Assembly: GCA_030041195.1 (NCBI GenBank)
Contig: JASHOI010000214.1
Coordinates: 1-8,903, forward strand
Source: Streptosporangiaceae bacterium
Lineage (GTDB): Bacteria; Actinomycetota; Actinomycetes; Streptosporangiales; Streptosporangiaceae
Direction of reading: 5' to 3'
DNA: 8,903 bases
Positions 1-6,215 of the stretch are shown here, piece by piece. How positions within the stretch are numbered: position 1 is the stretch's first letter; every line of letters begins with the position of its first letter. Position numbers and translations under genes: made by a program. The notes beneath the pieces were generated by a model. The model made no database searches. It was not told the origin of the DNA and was given only the letters and a program-made list of their open reading frames with translations.

Positions 1-866
1 TCCTGGGGCTGGGCGGCCGGGGCGGTGCCGGCGGGCTGGGCGGCCGGGGCGGTGGCGGCGGGCTGGGCGGCCGGGGCGGGTACCCCCGGCGGGGCCGGGC
101 TGTCGGTGGCGGAGCGGCCGGCGGCGGCGATGGCGGCGTCCATGATCGACTCGCTGCGCAGCCGGGCGTCGTAGGCGCGCTTGCCCCCGCGCACGCCGAA
201 CAGGCGCTTGGTGATGACCAGGTAGAGCACCAGGAACAGGTTGATCGCGAACAGGACCAGCGCGATCGTGCTGACCTTGGAGACGAGGTCCCAGATCTCG
301 AATGGCAGGCCGATCGAGGTCGCGACCATCGCGAAGTACTCGCCCCAGCGTCTGCCTATCCACAGACCGGTGCCCTCGACCACCTCGATCGCCGCGTAGC
401 AGACCAGCCCGATGGCGACCAGCTTGATCGTGGCCGGGCTGAGCGTCAGCGCGCGGTTGAACAGGCCGACCAGCTTGGAGTTGTCGATGTTGTAGCCAAG
501 CTGGTGGAACAGGTTGCGGAGCATCGGGCGCTCGCGGTTGAAGGCCTGCTCGATGGTCTCCCGGGCGTACTCGAACCGCCACACGATGAACGCCAGCACG
601 CCGACAGCTAGCGCGCGCAGCCACCGCTCGACGGCGAAGATCCGCAGGATGAACGCGCTGCGAACCTCTTTGCCGCGGCGCACCGGCGGCGCACCGGCCG
701 CCGGTCCCGACATCGTCGGCTCGCCGGTGACGTAGGCGCCGCAACGAAGGCAGCGCCACGCCTCGCCGGATTCGGCCTGCGCACGCAGTTGCCTGGCCAC
801 GTCCGCTTCCGCCGGGGCATAGGTCAGATGCCCCTTGCGTCCGCAGTCGAGCAGGCTCCAGTCCAC
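1..866 (-). CDS. DUF2127-like multi-pass membrane protein with N-terminal zinc-ribbon-like motif (3' end outside window)
   Basis: Reading from a GTG at 866, 288 codons are visible and the frame is still open at the window edge. Residues 1-43 carry Cys8, His13 and a C39-x2-C42 pair, a likely zinc-ribbon-like site. Hydrophobic segments lie at about 82-98, 145-163 and 199-218, with a possible further one at 178-195. Between them are FEYARETIEQAF and a GLWIGRRWGEYF stretch, which resemble DUF2127 integral membrane proteins of actinobacteria. The tail from about residue 256 is Pro/Ala-rich and low complexity. An in-frame TAG at 876-878 excludes any longer start. There is no Shine-Dalgarno, but TAGGCT lies six bases upstream, so the mRNA is probably leaderless. 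Family assignment is from recall of the sequence pattern. The molecular function of DUF2127 proteins is unknown to me. Confidence 0.8.
   Translation of the reverse strand, partial: MDWSLLDCGRKGHLTYAPAEADVARQLRAQAESGEAWRCLRCGAYVTGEPTMSGPAAGAPPVRRGKEVRSAFILRIFAVERWLRALAVGVLAFIVWRFEYARETIEQAFNRERPMLRNLFHQLGYNIDNSKLVGLFNRALTLSPATIKLVAIGLVCYAAIEVVEGTGLWIGRRWGEYFAMVATSIGLPFEIWDLVSKVSTIALVLFAINLFLVLYLVITKRLFGVRGGKRAYDARLRSESIMDAAIAAAGRSATDSPAPPGVPAPAAQPAATAPAAQPAGTAPAAQPQ
8..79. repeat. 27-bp tandem repeat, about 2.7 copies, in the Pro/Ala tail
   Basis: Units begin at 8, 35 and 62, each opening GCTGGGCGGCCGGGGCGG. The first two full units differ at one base and the third is partial (to about 79). 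On the minus strand each unit encodes nine residues of the form APAAQPA(A/G)T at the C-terminal end of the membrane protein. The period is a multiple of three, so changes in copy number would keep the frame. Confidence 0.85.
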
Positions 867-872
867 TTCCGC

Positions 873-878
873 AGCCTA
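873..878 (-). promoter_or_regulatory. Candidate -10 element (TAGGCT) of a leaderless promoter
   Basis: On the minus strand TAGGCT is followed by six bases and then the GTG at 866. This places the expected transcription start at or next to the start codon. The TAnnnT-N6-GTG pattern recurs at three other genes in this window. A possible -35, TTAGCC at 902-897, lies 18 bases upstream but is only a weak match. Confidence 0.4.
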
Positions 879-894
879 CGGGGCAGGGCGGGGT

Positions 895-965
895 GGGGCT
901 AATGCACGGGGGCGGGGCCGGCGGACGCGGGCGGCGGGGCTGGCGGACGCGGGGCGGGGCTAATG
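895..965. repeat. Short imperfect repeats in the intergenic spacer, copying the 3' end of the ABC-like gene
   Basis: GGGGCTAATG occurs at 895-904 and again at 956-965, where it contains the last codon and TAG stop of the minus-strand ABC-like gene. Between them GGCGGGGC(C/T)GGCGGACGCGG is repeated near 911-930 and 933-952. The spacer therefore looks built from short duplications. No gene or convincing terminator is seen here. Confidence 0.5.
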
Positions 966-1658
966 GACCGGCCTGACCAGGATCCCGTCGCTGAGCGTGA
1001 GGACCTCGGAGCAGGCGAGCGCGAGGGCGGAGGGGTCGCGCCCGACCGCGACCACGGTCATGTCCGTTGCCAGGCCGCGGATGGCGTCGGCCAGCCCAAT
1101 TGTGTCGCCGGGGTCGAGGTCGTCGAGCAGGCCGTCGATCAGCAGCAGATCCGGCTGGTGCACGGCGGCCGCGGCGAGCCTGGCCCGGCGGCTGATCACG
1201 TCGGGTGCCGACCGCAGCGGGACGTCGGCCCATGGGGTCAGCGCCAGCTGGTCAACGATCGCCGCGGCCATCAGGTCGCGGTCCTGGCTGGGCAGCCCGG
1301 CCAGCCTGGCCGCGTGCTCGACCAGCCCGCGGACCCGGAACGCCGGCTGCGGCCTGGCGGCCCTGCGGGCCACGCCCACCCTGCCGCGCACCGCGGACCG
1401 GCCCCGGGCCGTGGTCAGGTCCTCGCCGAGCACCCGTAGTTCCCCGTAAGCCGGTCTCACCAGCCCGGCGAGAAGATCAACCAGCGTGGTCGCCACGGCC
1501 TGCCTGCTGATCGCGATGCCGAGTGGCGCAACGCCGCCAGCCGGGGCATCAAGCCGGAAACTTGCCGAGCGAAGCCGCCCGCTTCGCCAGCCGCGCCCCG
1601 CCCCGACCCCGGCGGCGAGAACGGGCGTCATGGTCATCACGGCGCCACTCGACCGCAC
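960..1658 (-). CDS. Degenerate ABC-transporter ATP-binding-like protein, probably not an ATPase
   Basis: A 232-residue protein with the layout of an ABC ATPase domain. TTLVDLLAGLVRPAYGELRVLGEDL (57-81) matches the segment following a P-loop, LLLID (171-175) is a Walker B strand, LDP (181-183) is the D-loop region and the end SDGILV is typical. The catalytic motifs are lost: the Walker A lysine is Ala56 and its glycines are gone, LSGGQ is replaced by ISRRA (155-159), the Walker B Glu is Gly176 and the switch His is Arg207. GTG 1658 is chosen because GGGGGA lies four bases upstream. An ATG at 1754 would extend the protein by 32 residues, but that stretch covers an AT-rich promoter-like region. 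No permease gene is adjacent. A MarR gene is divergent from it. The fold is a confident inference; the role is unknown and could be structural or regulatory. Confidence 0.72.
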   Translation of the reverse strand: MRSSGAVMTMTPVLAAGVGAGRGWRSGRLRSASFRLDAPAGGVAPLGIAISRQAVATTLVDLLAGLVRPAYGELRVLGEDLTTARGRSAVRGRVGVARRAARPQPAFRVRGLVEHAARLAGLPSQDRDLMAAAIVDQLALTPWADVPLRSAPDVISRRARLAAAAVHQPDLLLIDGLLDDLDPGDTIGLADAIRGLATDMTVVAVGRDPSALALACSEVLTLSDGILVRPVH

Positions 1659-1720
1659 GATTTCCCCCGGTATCTGACGCGGCACTTCCCCCGAAAATCT
1701 CCGTGCCACGCCTGTCAGCA

Positions 1721-1732
1721 GGTAATATAACC
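1721..1732. promoter_or_regulatory. AT-rich near-palindrome in the divergent MarR / ABC-like intergenic region
   Basis: GGTAATATAACC matches its own reverse complement at 10 of 12 positions and is an AT island in very GC-rich DNA. It lies between divergent genes and could be a -10 region (TAATAT on plus, TATATT on minus) or a MarR-type operator. No good -35 was found for either strand. The rest of 1659-1791 shows nothing else I can support. Confidence 0.3.
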
Positions 1733-1779
1733 CGCTCTCGGCAGGCCAATCCACGCGCGAGAGCCCGTGTCGCTACCGG

Positions 1780-1785
1780 TACCTT
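1780..1785 (+). promoter_or_regulatory. Candidate -10 element (TACCTT) of a leaderless promoter for the MarR gene
   Basis: TACCTT is followed by six bases and then GTG 1792, the same TAnnnT-N6-GTG arrangement as at 866, 6236 and 8358. It favours GTG 1792 over the in-frame GTG 1786, which would start immediately after the hexamer. No Shine-Dalgarno precedes either GTG. Confidence 0.35.
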
Positions 1786-1791
1786 GTGCGT

Positions 1792-2301
1792 GTGCGCAAG
1801 TCCCTTGACCTTCCGTTCGACCCGATCGCGCGCGCGGCCGAGATCTGGGAGCGCAGGTTCGGGGATTCCCGGGCGATGGCGGCCGTCACCTCGATCATGC
1901 GGGCGCAGCAGATCCTGATCGCCGAGCTTGACGCGCTGCTGCGGCCGCACGGGCTCACGTTCGCGCGTTACGAGGCGCTGGTGCTGCTCGAGTTCAGCAG
2001 GGAGGGTGCGCTGCCGCTGCGGCTGATCGGCGAGCGGCTGATGGTGCACCCGACCAGCGTCACCAACATCATCAACCGGCTTGAGGCGCAGGGCCTCGTG
2101 GCACGCAGGCCCAACCCCGCGGACGGCCGGGGAACGCTCGCCGAGATCACCCCGGCGGGCCGCGCGGTAGCCAGGCGGGCGACCGCCGACCTGATGGCGG
2201 CCGACTTCGCGCTCGGTGACTACGACAAGAGCCAGCTCGAGGAGATGTTCGCGATGCTGCGCGGGCTTCGCGTCTCCGCAGGCGACTTCAGGGCTGGCTG
2301 A
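1792..2301 (+). CDS. MarR-family winged-helix transcriptional regulator
   Basis: A 169-residue cytoplasmic DNA-binding protein, usually a dimer in this family. Helices around residues 28-70 include MAAVTSIMRAQQILIAELDALL. The HTH is at about 75-98, with LIGERLMVHPTSVTNIINRLE holding the recognition helix. The wing at 103-120 has the PADGRG motif (Asp111, Arg113). The N-terminus KSLDLPFDPIARAAEIW is, from memory, shared with MarR proteins found near acyl-CoA mutases in streptomycetes. GTG 1792 is preferred because TACCTT sits six bases upstream; GTG 1786 in the same frame would add two residues. The gene is divergent from the ABC-like gene and its 3' end overlaps the convergent gene by 14 bp. 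It may regulate its divergent neighbour, the mutase at 4533, or both. The ligand is unknown. Confidence 0.9.
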   Translation: MRKSLDLPFDPIARAAEIWERRFGDSRAMAAVTSIMRAQQILIAELDALLRPHGLTFARYEALVLLEFSREGALPLRLIGERLMVHPTSVTNIINRLEAQGLVARRPNPADGRGTLAEITPAGRAVARRATADLMAADFALGDYDKSQLEEMFAMLRGLRVSAGDFRAG

Positions 2302-3733
2302 CCGCGTGCGCCTGCCAGGTGCTGCCGCCGTCGGTGGTGATGAACACCTCATGCAGGCCGGAATCGGCGGGCAGCGCGACGCCATCTTCCGTGCTGGTCA
2401 TGCCGACATAACTGAACCCGCCCTCCCCGGCGGCGGCGCCGACCGGGGAAGTCTGGGCAAGCTGCCAGGTGCCGCCGTTGTCGGTCGACACGTAGAGACC
2501 GGTGCTGGTGGCCAGCACCACCAGGCCGCTGCCCTGGGCGGCGACCGACGTGGCGATCCCGTTCACGTCGGCGGACTGCGCCGCCGACCATGTCTTGCCG
2601 TTGTCGGAGGACTCGACGACCGACTTCGTCTGCGAGCCAGTGGCGCTGTCGGTCGCGCTCGTGCAGACCAGCACCAGCCTGGCGGAGTCGGCGGCGAGCA
2701 GGGCGCCGGTCGGCTGGCCGTCCGGGCCGGGCGTGCCGGGCAGGCACTGTGCCTGCGTCCTGGCCGGGCTCCAGGCCGCGCCGGTGAGCGGGCCGCTGAA
2801 CAGTTCGCCGGACGGCGCGAGCAGATAGCCCCTGCCGCTGGCCGGGCCCCCGGTCAGCACCAGGCTGGCCGAGGCTCCCTGGCCGGTCCCGGCCTGCGAC
2901 GGCACCAGGTCGGACACCGCCCCCGGCACGGGCTGCCACTGGCCGCCGCCCGCCCTTGACGTGTAGAGCGAGAACTTGGTGCAGTCCGCCGCGTAGGCGG
3001 CGCCGCTGCCCGTGCAGGTTGCGAACAGCGCGAACGCGCGGTCGCCCACGGTCTCCAGGTCGGTGACCCGCATCCCGTACGTGCGCTCCTGGGTCCAGGT
3101 CGCCCCGCCGTCGGTGGTGGCCCACAGCTGCGGGCCGAACGCCCAGCCGTCGCTGAGGTTGAGGAACCGGATCTGGCCCACGCCCGATGATCCGTCCGGT
3201 GCCCCGGTGAGCGGCGCGCTCACCCCATACCAGGTCGTGCCGTAGTCCGACGTGCCGGCCAGGGACGTGCAGAAGGCGGTGGCGCAGTGGCCCTGAGAGA
3301 GGGCCTGGCCGATCACGGCGCCGATGTCCCGCCCGATGAACGTGACCGAGGTGGGCCGGAAGTTCGCCGGCACGGGGCTGCCCGACCCGTCGGCCGACAG
3401 GGCCGACCCCGCGGGCGTCACCTCGCTGCTGGACCGCGAGTTGGGGCTGACGCCGCCCTTGCCGGTGATCGTGGGCCGGACCGAAGCGGGCTGCGTGCCG
3501 GCCGCCACCGGCCGCTCCGGGCTCGATCCCGGGCTGTGCAGCGCGCTCACGATTTGCGGCACGGTCACGGCCGCGGCGATCACGACCACGATGCCGGCCG
3601 ATGACAGCACCGCCCGGCTGATCTTCCGCCGCCGGGCCCGCTGCCGGATCCGGTCGAAGCTTCCCGGCGGCGGTGCCAGCGGCTCGACGTCGGCGCTCAG
3701 CCAGTCGTCGATCCGGTCCCTTGGGTCGCTCAT
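2288..3733 (-). CDS. Single-pass membrane protein with extracytoplasmic Asp-box (BNR) beta-propeller, putative partner of the upstream ECF sigma factor
   Basis: A 481-residue protein with a charged cytoplasmic N-terminus (1-40, ending in an Arg/Lys cluster), one membrane helix at about 41-64, a Ser/Pro/Gly linker (66-125) and a large outer domain. Asp-boxes S/T-x-D-x-G-x-T-W occur at 161-168, 206-213, 375-382, 416-423 and 466-473, with a degenerate one near 258-266. This spacing fits a beta-propeller of the BNR/YCF48/sortilin kind. Six cysteines (150, 155, 240, 251, 330, 357) all lie outside and could form disulfides. ATG 3733 has GGGGAG six bases upstream and lies one base past the sigma stop, so the two genes are co-transcribed. 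The cytoplasmic tail lacks the HxxxCxxC zinc motif of ZAS anti-sigma factors, so an anti-sigma role is inferred from position and topology only. No sialidase catalytic set was recognised. Confidence 0.85.
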   Translation of the reverse strand: MSDPRDRIDDWLSADVEPLAPPPGSFDRIRQRARRRKISRAVLSSAGIVVVIAAAVTVPQIVSALHSPGSSPERPVAAGTQPASVRPTITGKGGVSPNSRSSSEVTPAGSALSADGSGSPVPANFRPTSVTFIGRDIGAVIGQALSQGHCATAFCTSLAGTSDYGTTWYGVSAPLTGAPDGSSGVGQIRFLNLSDGWAFGPQLWATTDGGATWTQERTYGMRVTDLETVGDRAFALFATCTGSGAAYAADCTKFSLYTSRAGGGQWQPVPGAVSDLVPSQAGTGQGASASLVLTGGPASGRGYLLAPSGELFSGPLTGAAWSPARTQAQCLPGTPGPDGQPTGALLAADSARLVLVCTSATDSATGSQTKSVVESSDNGKTWSAAQSADVNGIATSVAAQGSGLVVLATSTGLYVSTDNGGTWQLAQTSPVGAAAGEGGFSYVGMTSTEDGVALPADSGLHEVFITTDGGSTWQAHAVSQP

Positions 3734-3734
3734 G

Positions 3735-4232
3735 TCAGGCTCCCCGCGGGTCTTCGAGCGCGGCCTTCAGCCGGGCGCGCGCGTGGTGCAGGTCGGCCTT
3801 GACCGTGCCCTCGGGCCTGCCCAGCATCGCGGCGACCTCGCGCACCCCGAACCCGGCGTAGTAGTGCAGCAGGAACGCGCTGCGCAGCCGCGGGGGGAGG
3901 CTCTCGATCAGCGCGCGCACGTCCACGTCCTGGACCGGGTGGTAGGCGGGGTCGAGCGGGGCGGCAGCGGTCAGGGTGCGGATCGCCCGCCGCTCCCTGC
4001 CCGACTTGCGCCAGTGATCCCGCACCAGGTTCGTCGCGATCATGTACAGGTAGCTTTGCGGGTTGTCCAGGGCCGACCAACGGGCGAGCAGCCTGGTGAA
4101 CGCCTCGGAAGCGATCTCGTGCGCGGTCTCATCGTCGTCCACCAGCCGGCGCACCCAGCCGGCCAGCCTGGGATAGCAGGCGTTGAAGAGTTCCTCGGCC
4201 GCCTCACGGTCGAAGGATCGGAGCCTGGCCAC
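3735..4232 (-). CDS. ECF-type RNA polymerase sigma factor
   Basis: A 165-residue sigma-70-family protein of the short extracytoplasmic-function group. Region 2 spans about 12-80, with ELFNACYPRLAGWVRRLVDD and NPQSYLYMIATNLVRDHWRK covering core binding and -10 recognition. Region 4 spans about 105-157, with LPPRLRSAFLLHYYAGFGVREVAA and the -35-reading helix EGTVKADLHHARARL. No extra C-terminal domain is present. GTG 4232 is chosen because AAGGA (4239-4243) lies six bases upstream and conserved sequence begins at once. An ATG at 4418 would add 62 Arg-rich residues with no family resemblance. The stop is one base from the start of the membrane propeller gene. It probably directs RNA polymerase to a small regulon and may control its own operon. 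Confidence 0.9.
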   Translation of the reverse strand: MARLRSFDREAAEELFNACYPRLAGWVRRLVDDDETAHEIASEAFTRLLARWSALDNPQSYLYMIATNLVRDHWRKSGRERRAIRTLTAAAPLDPAYHPVQDVDVRALIESLPPRLRSAFLLHYYAGFGVREVAAMLGRPEGTVKADLHHARARLKAALEDPRGA

Positions 4233-4487
4233 CGAGTTTCCTTGCCTCACCGCCGGAGCCGGGAACGCAACCCGAGGTCCCGGCACGGTTGCGACGTCGC
4301 CGAGGACCGCAGCGCGGCCCGCGTCACCTGCGCGATATCGCATTGGTTCTACCACACATTCGGCACGTCGCAGCGATGGACGCCTGGACCCCCCAAGTGC
4401 CCAGGCGCTCCCTGACAACTACAGACGACAGACCGGACCGTTCGGTTGGCCAGCCCGGGAATAAACGTTCTGGCCCCCGGCTTAGAC

Positions 4488-4515
4488 TGGACTGGATAGT
4501 AGGACGTCCTACTAT
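4488..4515 (+). promoter_or_regulatory. Candidate promoter of the mutase gene (TGGACT - 16 bp - TACTAT)
   Basis: TGGACT (4488-4493) and TACTAT (4510-4515) match the -35 and -10 consensus at four of six positions each, with a 16-bp spacer. The -10 lies inside the right arm of the palindrome, so a bound repressor would block it. The predicted leader would be only about 10 nt, which makes the assignment tentative. Confidence 0.3.
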
Positions 4516-4516
4516 C
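4495..4516. promoter_or_regulatory. Perfect 22-bp palindrome, probable operator of the mutase gene
   Basis: The half-site GATAGTAGGAC is followed immediately by its exact reverse complement. The centre lies between 4505 and 4506 and the end is 16 bases from the mutase ATG. Length, perfect symmetry and position next to the ribosome site fit binding by a homodimeric MarR- or TetR-type regulator. The half-site was not noticed elsewhere in the window, including the MarR gene's own promoter region. Confidence 0.7.
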
Positions 4517-4522
4517 TTGACC

Positions 4523-4527
4523 GGAGG
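4523..4527 (+). promoter_or_regulatory. Ribosome binding site GGAGG for the mutase
   Basis: GGAGG sits five bases before ATG 4533. It is the strongest Shine-Dalgarno in the window and fixes the mutase start. Confidence 0.8.
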
Positions 4528-4532
4528 TATCA

Positions 4533-6215
4533 ATGGACGCGCAGGACGCCGGCCAGCGGGACGCCGGCAGGCAGCGCTGGCAGCGGCGGTACGACGCCGC
4601 GCGGGTCCGCGACGCTGACTTCAGCACGCTGTCCGGGCTCGAGGTCGAACCCGTGTACGGGCCGCCGGACGGCGCGGTGGTTCCCGGCTTCGAGCGGATC
4701 GGCTGGCCGGGCGAATACCCGTTCACCCGCGGGCTGTACCCGGCCGGGTACCGCGGCAGGGCCTGGACCATCCGGCAGTTCTCCGGGTTCGGCAACGCGA
4801 CCGCGACCAACGAGCGGTACAAGATGCTGCTGCGCGGCGGGGGCGGCGGGCTTTCCGTGGCGTTCGACATGCCCACGCTGATGGGGCGCGACTCCGACGA
4901 CCCGCGGTCGCTCGGTGAGGTCGGCCACTGCGGCGTGGCCATCGACTCGGCCGCCGACATGGACGTCCTGTTCGGCGGCATCCCGCTCGCCGACGTCACC
5001 ACGTCGATGACGATCAGCGGGCCCGCGGTGCCGGTGTTCTGCATGTACCTAGCCGCCGCCGAGCGCCAGGGCGCCGACCTGGGCAGCCTGAACGGCACGC
5101 TGCAGACCGACATCTTCAAGGAGTACATCGCGCAGAAGGAGTGGCTGTTCCCGGCCCAGCCGCACCTGCGGCTGATCGGCGACCTGATGGAGTACTGCGC
5201 GGCGAACATCCCCGACTACAAGCCGCTGTCGGTGTCCGGCTACCACATCAGGGAGGCGGGCGCCACGGCAGCGCAGGAGCTGGCGTTCACGCTGGCCGAC
5301 GGGTTCGGCTACGTCGAGCTCGGCCTCTCCCGCGGCCTCGACATCGAGGTCTTCGGGCCGCGCCTGTCGTTCTTCTTCGACGCGCACATCGACTTCTTCG
5401 AGGAGATCGCGAAGTTCCGCGCGGCCCGGCGGATCTGGGCCCGGTGGATGCGCGACGTCTACGGTGCGCAGACCGAGCGGGCCCAGTGGCTGCGGTTCCA
5501 CACCCAGACCGCCGGGGTCTCGCTGACCGCGCAGCAGCCGGACAACAACGTGGTCAGGACCGCGATCGAGGCGCTCGCCGCGGTGCTCGGCGGCACCAAC
5601 TCGCTGCACACCAACGCGCTCGACGAGGTGCTCGCGCTGCCCAGCGAGAAGGCGGCCGAGATCGCGCTGCGCACCCAGCAAGTGATCATGGAAGAGACCG
5701 GCGTGACCAGCGTGGCCGATCCGCTCGGCGGCTCCTGGTACCTGGAGGCCCTCACCGACCGGCTCGAGGACGAGGCCGAGGCCATCTTCGCCAGGATCCG
5801 CGAGATGAGCCCGGACGGGTCGATGACCGGGGGGATCCTGCGCGGGATCGAGGACGGCTGGTTCATGGCGGAGATCGCCGAGGCCGCGTTCGCCTACCAG
5901 CAGAAGCTGGAGAAGGGCGACAAGCGGGTGGTCGGGGTCAACTGCCTGACCGACACGGTCGGCGAGCCGGTGGAGATCATGCGGGTCAGCCACGAGGTCG
6001 AGCGCGAGCAGGTGCGCGAGCTGGCGGAACGGCGGCAGGCGCGAGATCAGGCAGCGGTCGATGCGGCGCTCGCCGCGATGCTCGACGCGGCCAGGTCGGG
6101 TAACAACATGATTCCGCCCATGCTGGACGCGGCGCGCGCCGAGGCCACCCTCGGTGAGATCTGCGGCGCGCTCCGTGACGAGTGGGGCGGCTACTTTGAG
6201 GCTCCGGCGTTCTGA
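4533..6215 (+). CDS. icmA: Acyl-CoA mutase large subunit, isobutyryl-CoA-mutase-like (IcmA-type), B12-dependent
   Basis: A 560-residue catalytic subunit of the methylmalonyl-CoA mutase family. These enzymes use adenosylcobalamin for radical carbon-skeleton rearrangements, here probably isobutyryl-CoA/n-butyryl-CoA in valine and short-chain fatty-acid metabolism. Landmarks include TIRQFSGFG (79-87), GLSVAFDMPT (106-115), GRDSDDP (118-124), SGYHIREAGA (235-244, with catalytic-type His238) and NNVVRTAIEALAAVLGGTNSLHTNA. Phe83 and Gln201 correspond, with the same offset of three, to Phe80 and Gln198 of IcmA; methylmalonyl-CoA mutases have Tyr and Arg there. There is no C-terminal cobalamin domain, so a separate small subunit is needed, and none is in the window. 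ATG follows GGAGG. The gene begins beside a 22-bp palindrome. It could instead be a related mutase of other specificity. Confidence 0.9.
   Translation: MDAQDAGQRDAGRQRWQRRYDAARVRDADFSTLSGLEVEPVYGPPDGAVVPGFERIGWPGEYPFTRGLYPAGYRGRAWTIRQFSGFGNATATNERYKMLLRGGGGGLSVAFDMPTLMGRDSDDPRSLGEVGHCGVAIDSAADMDVLFGGIPLADVTTSMTISGPAVPVFCMYLAAAERQGADLGSLNGTLQTDIFKEYIAQKEWLFPAQPHLRLIGDLMEYCAANIPDYKPLSVSGYHIREAGATAAQELAFTLADGFGYVELGLSRGLDIEVFGPRLSFFFDAHIDFFEEIAKFRAARRIWARWMRDVYGAQTERAQWLRFHTQTAGVSLTAQQPDNNVVRTAIEALAAVLGGTNSLHTNALDEVLALPSEKAAEIALRTQQVIMEETGVTSVADPLGGSWYLEALTDRLEDEAEAIFARIREMSPDGSMTGGILRGIEDGWFMAEIAEAAFAYQQKLEKGDKRVVGVNCLTDTVGEPVEIMRVSHEVEREQVRELAERRQARDQAAVDAALAAMLDAARSGNNMIPPMLDAARAEATLGEICGALRDEWGGYFEAPAF

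Larger units (their letters stand above)
4233..4532. other. 300-bp divergent intergenic region between sigma factor and mutase
   Basis: No convincing gene is seen. The region holds two 10-bp palindromes of form GCGA-nn-TCGC at 4291-4300 and 4332-4341, and a perfect 22-bp palindrome at 4495-4516. The mutase ribosome site is at its right end. Frames open through it translate to Arg/Pro-rich sequence without domain features. A promoter for the sigma operon must lie here or further upstream, but none stands out. Confidence 0.6.

Noticed and set aside
1659..1754. Extension of the ABC-like protein to an ATG at 1754
   Set aside because: The extra 32 residues cover the AT-rich promoter-like element and have no family resemblance; GTG 1658 has a nearby GGGGGA.
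2288..3733. Sialidase or other glycosidase, suggested by the Asp-boxes
   Set aside because: Asp-boxes are structural and occur in many propellers; I see no sialidase Arg triad or FRIP motif, and the membrane anchor and sigma linkage point to a sensor.
4318..4352. ECF-type autoregulatory promoter (AGAACC-like -35) on the minus strand
   Set aside because: AGAACC is present but no matching GTC-type -10 is found at the usual 16-17 bp spacing.
4233..4418. Extension of the sigma factor to an ATG at 4418
   Set aside because: The added 62 residues are Arg/Ala-rich and unlike any sigma factor; GTG 4232 has AAGGA six bases upstream and brings the protein to normal ECF length.
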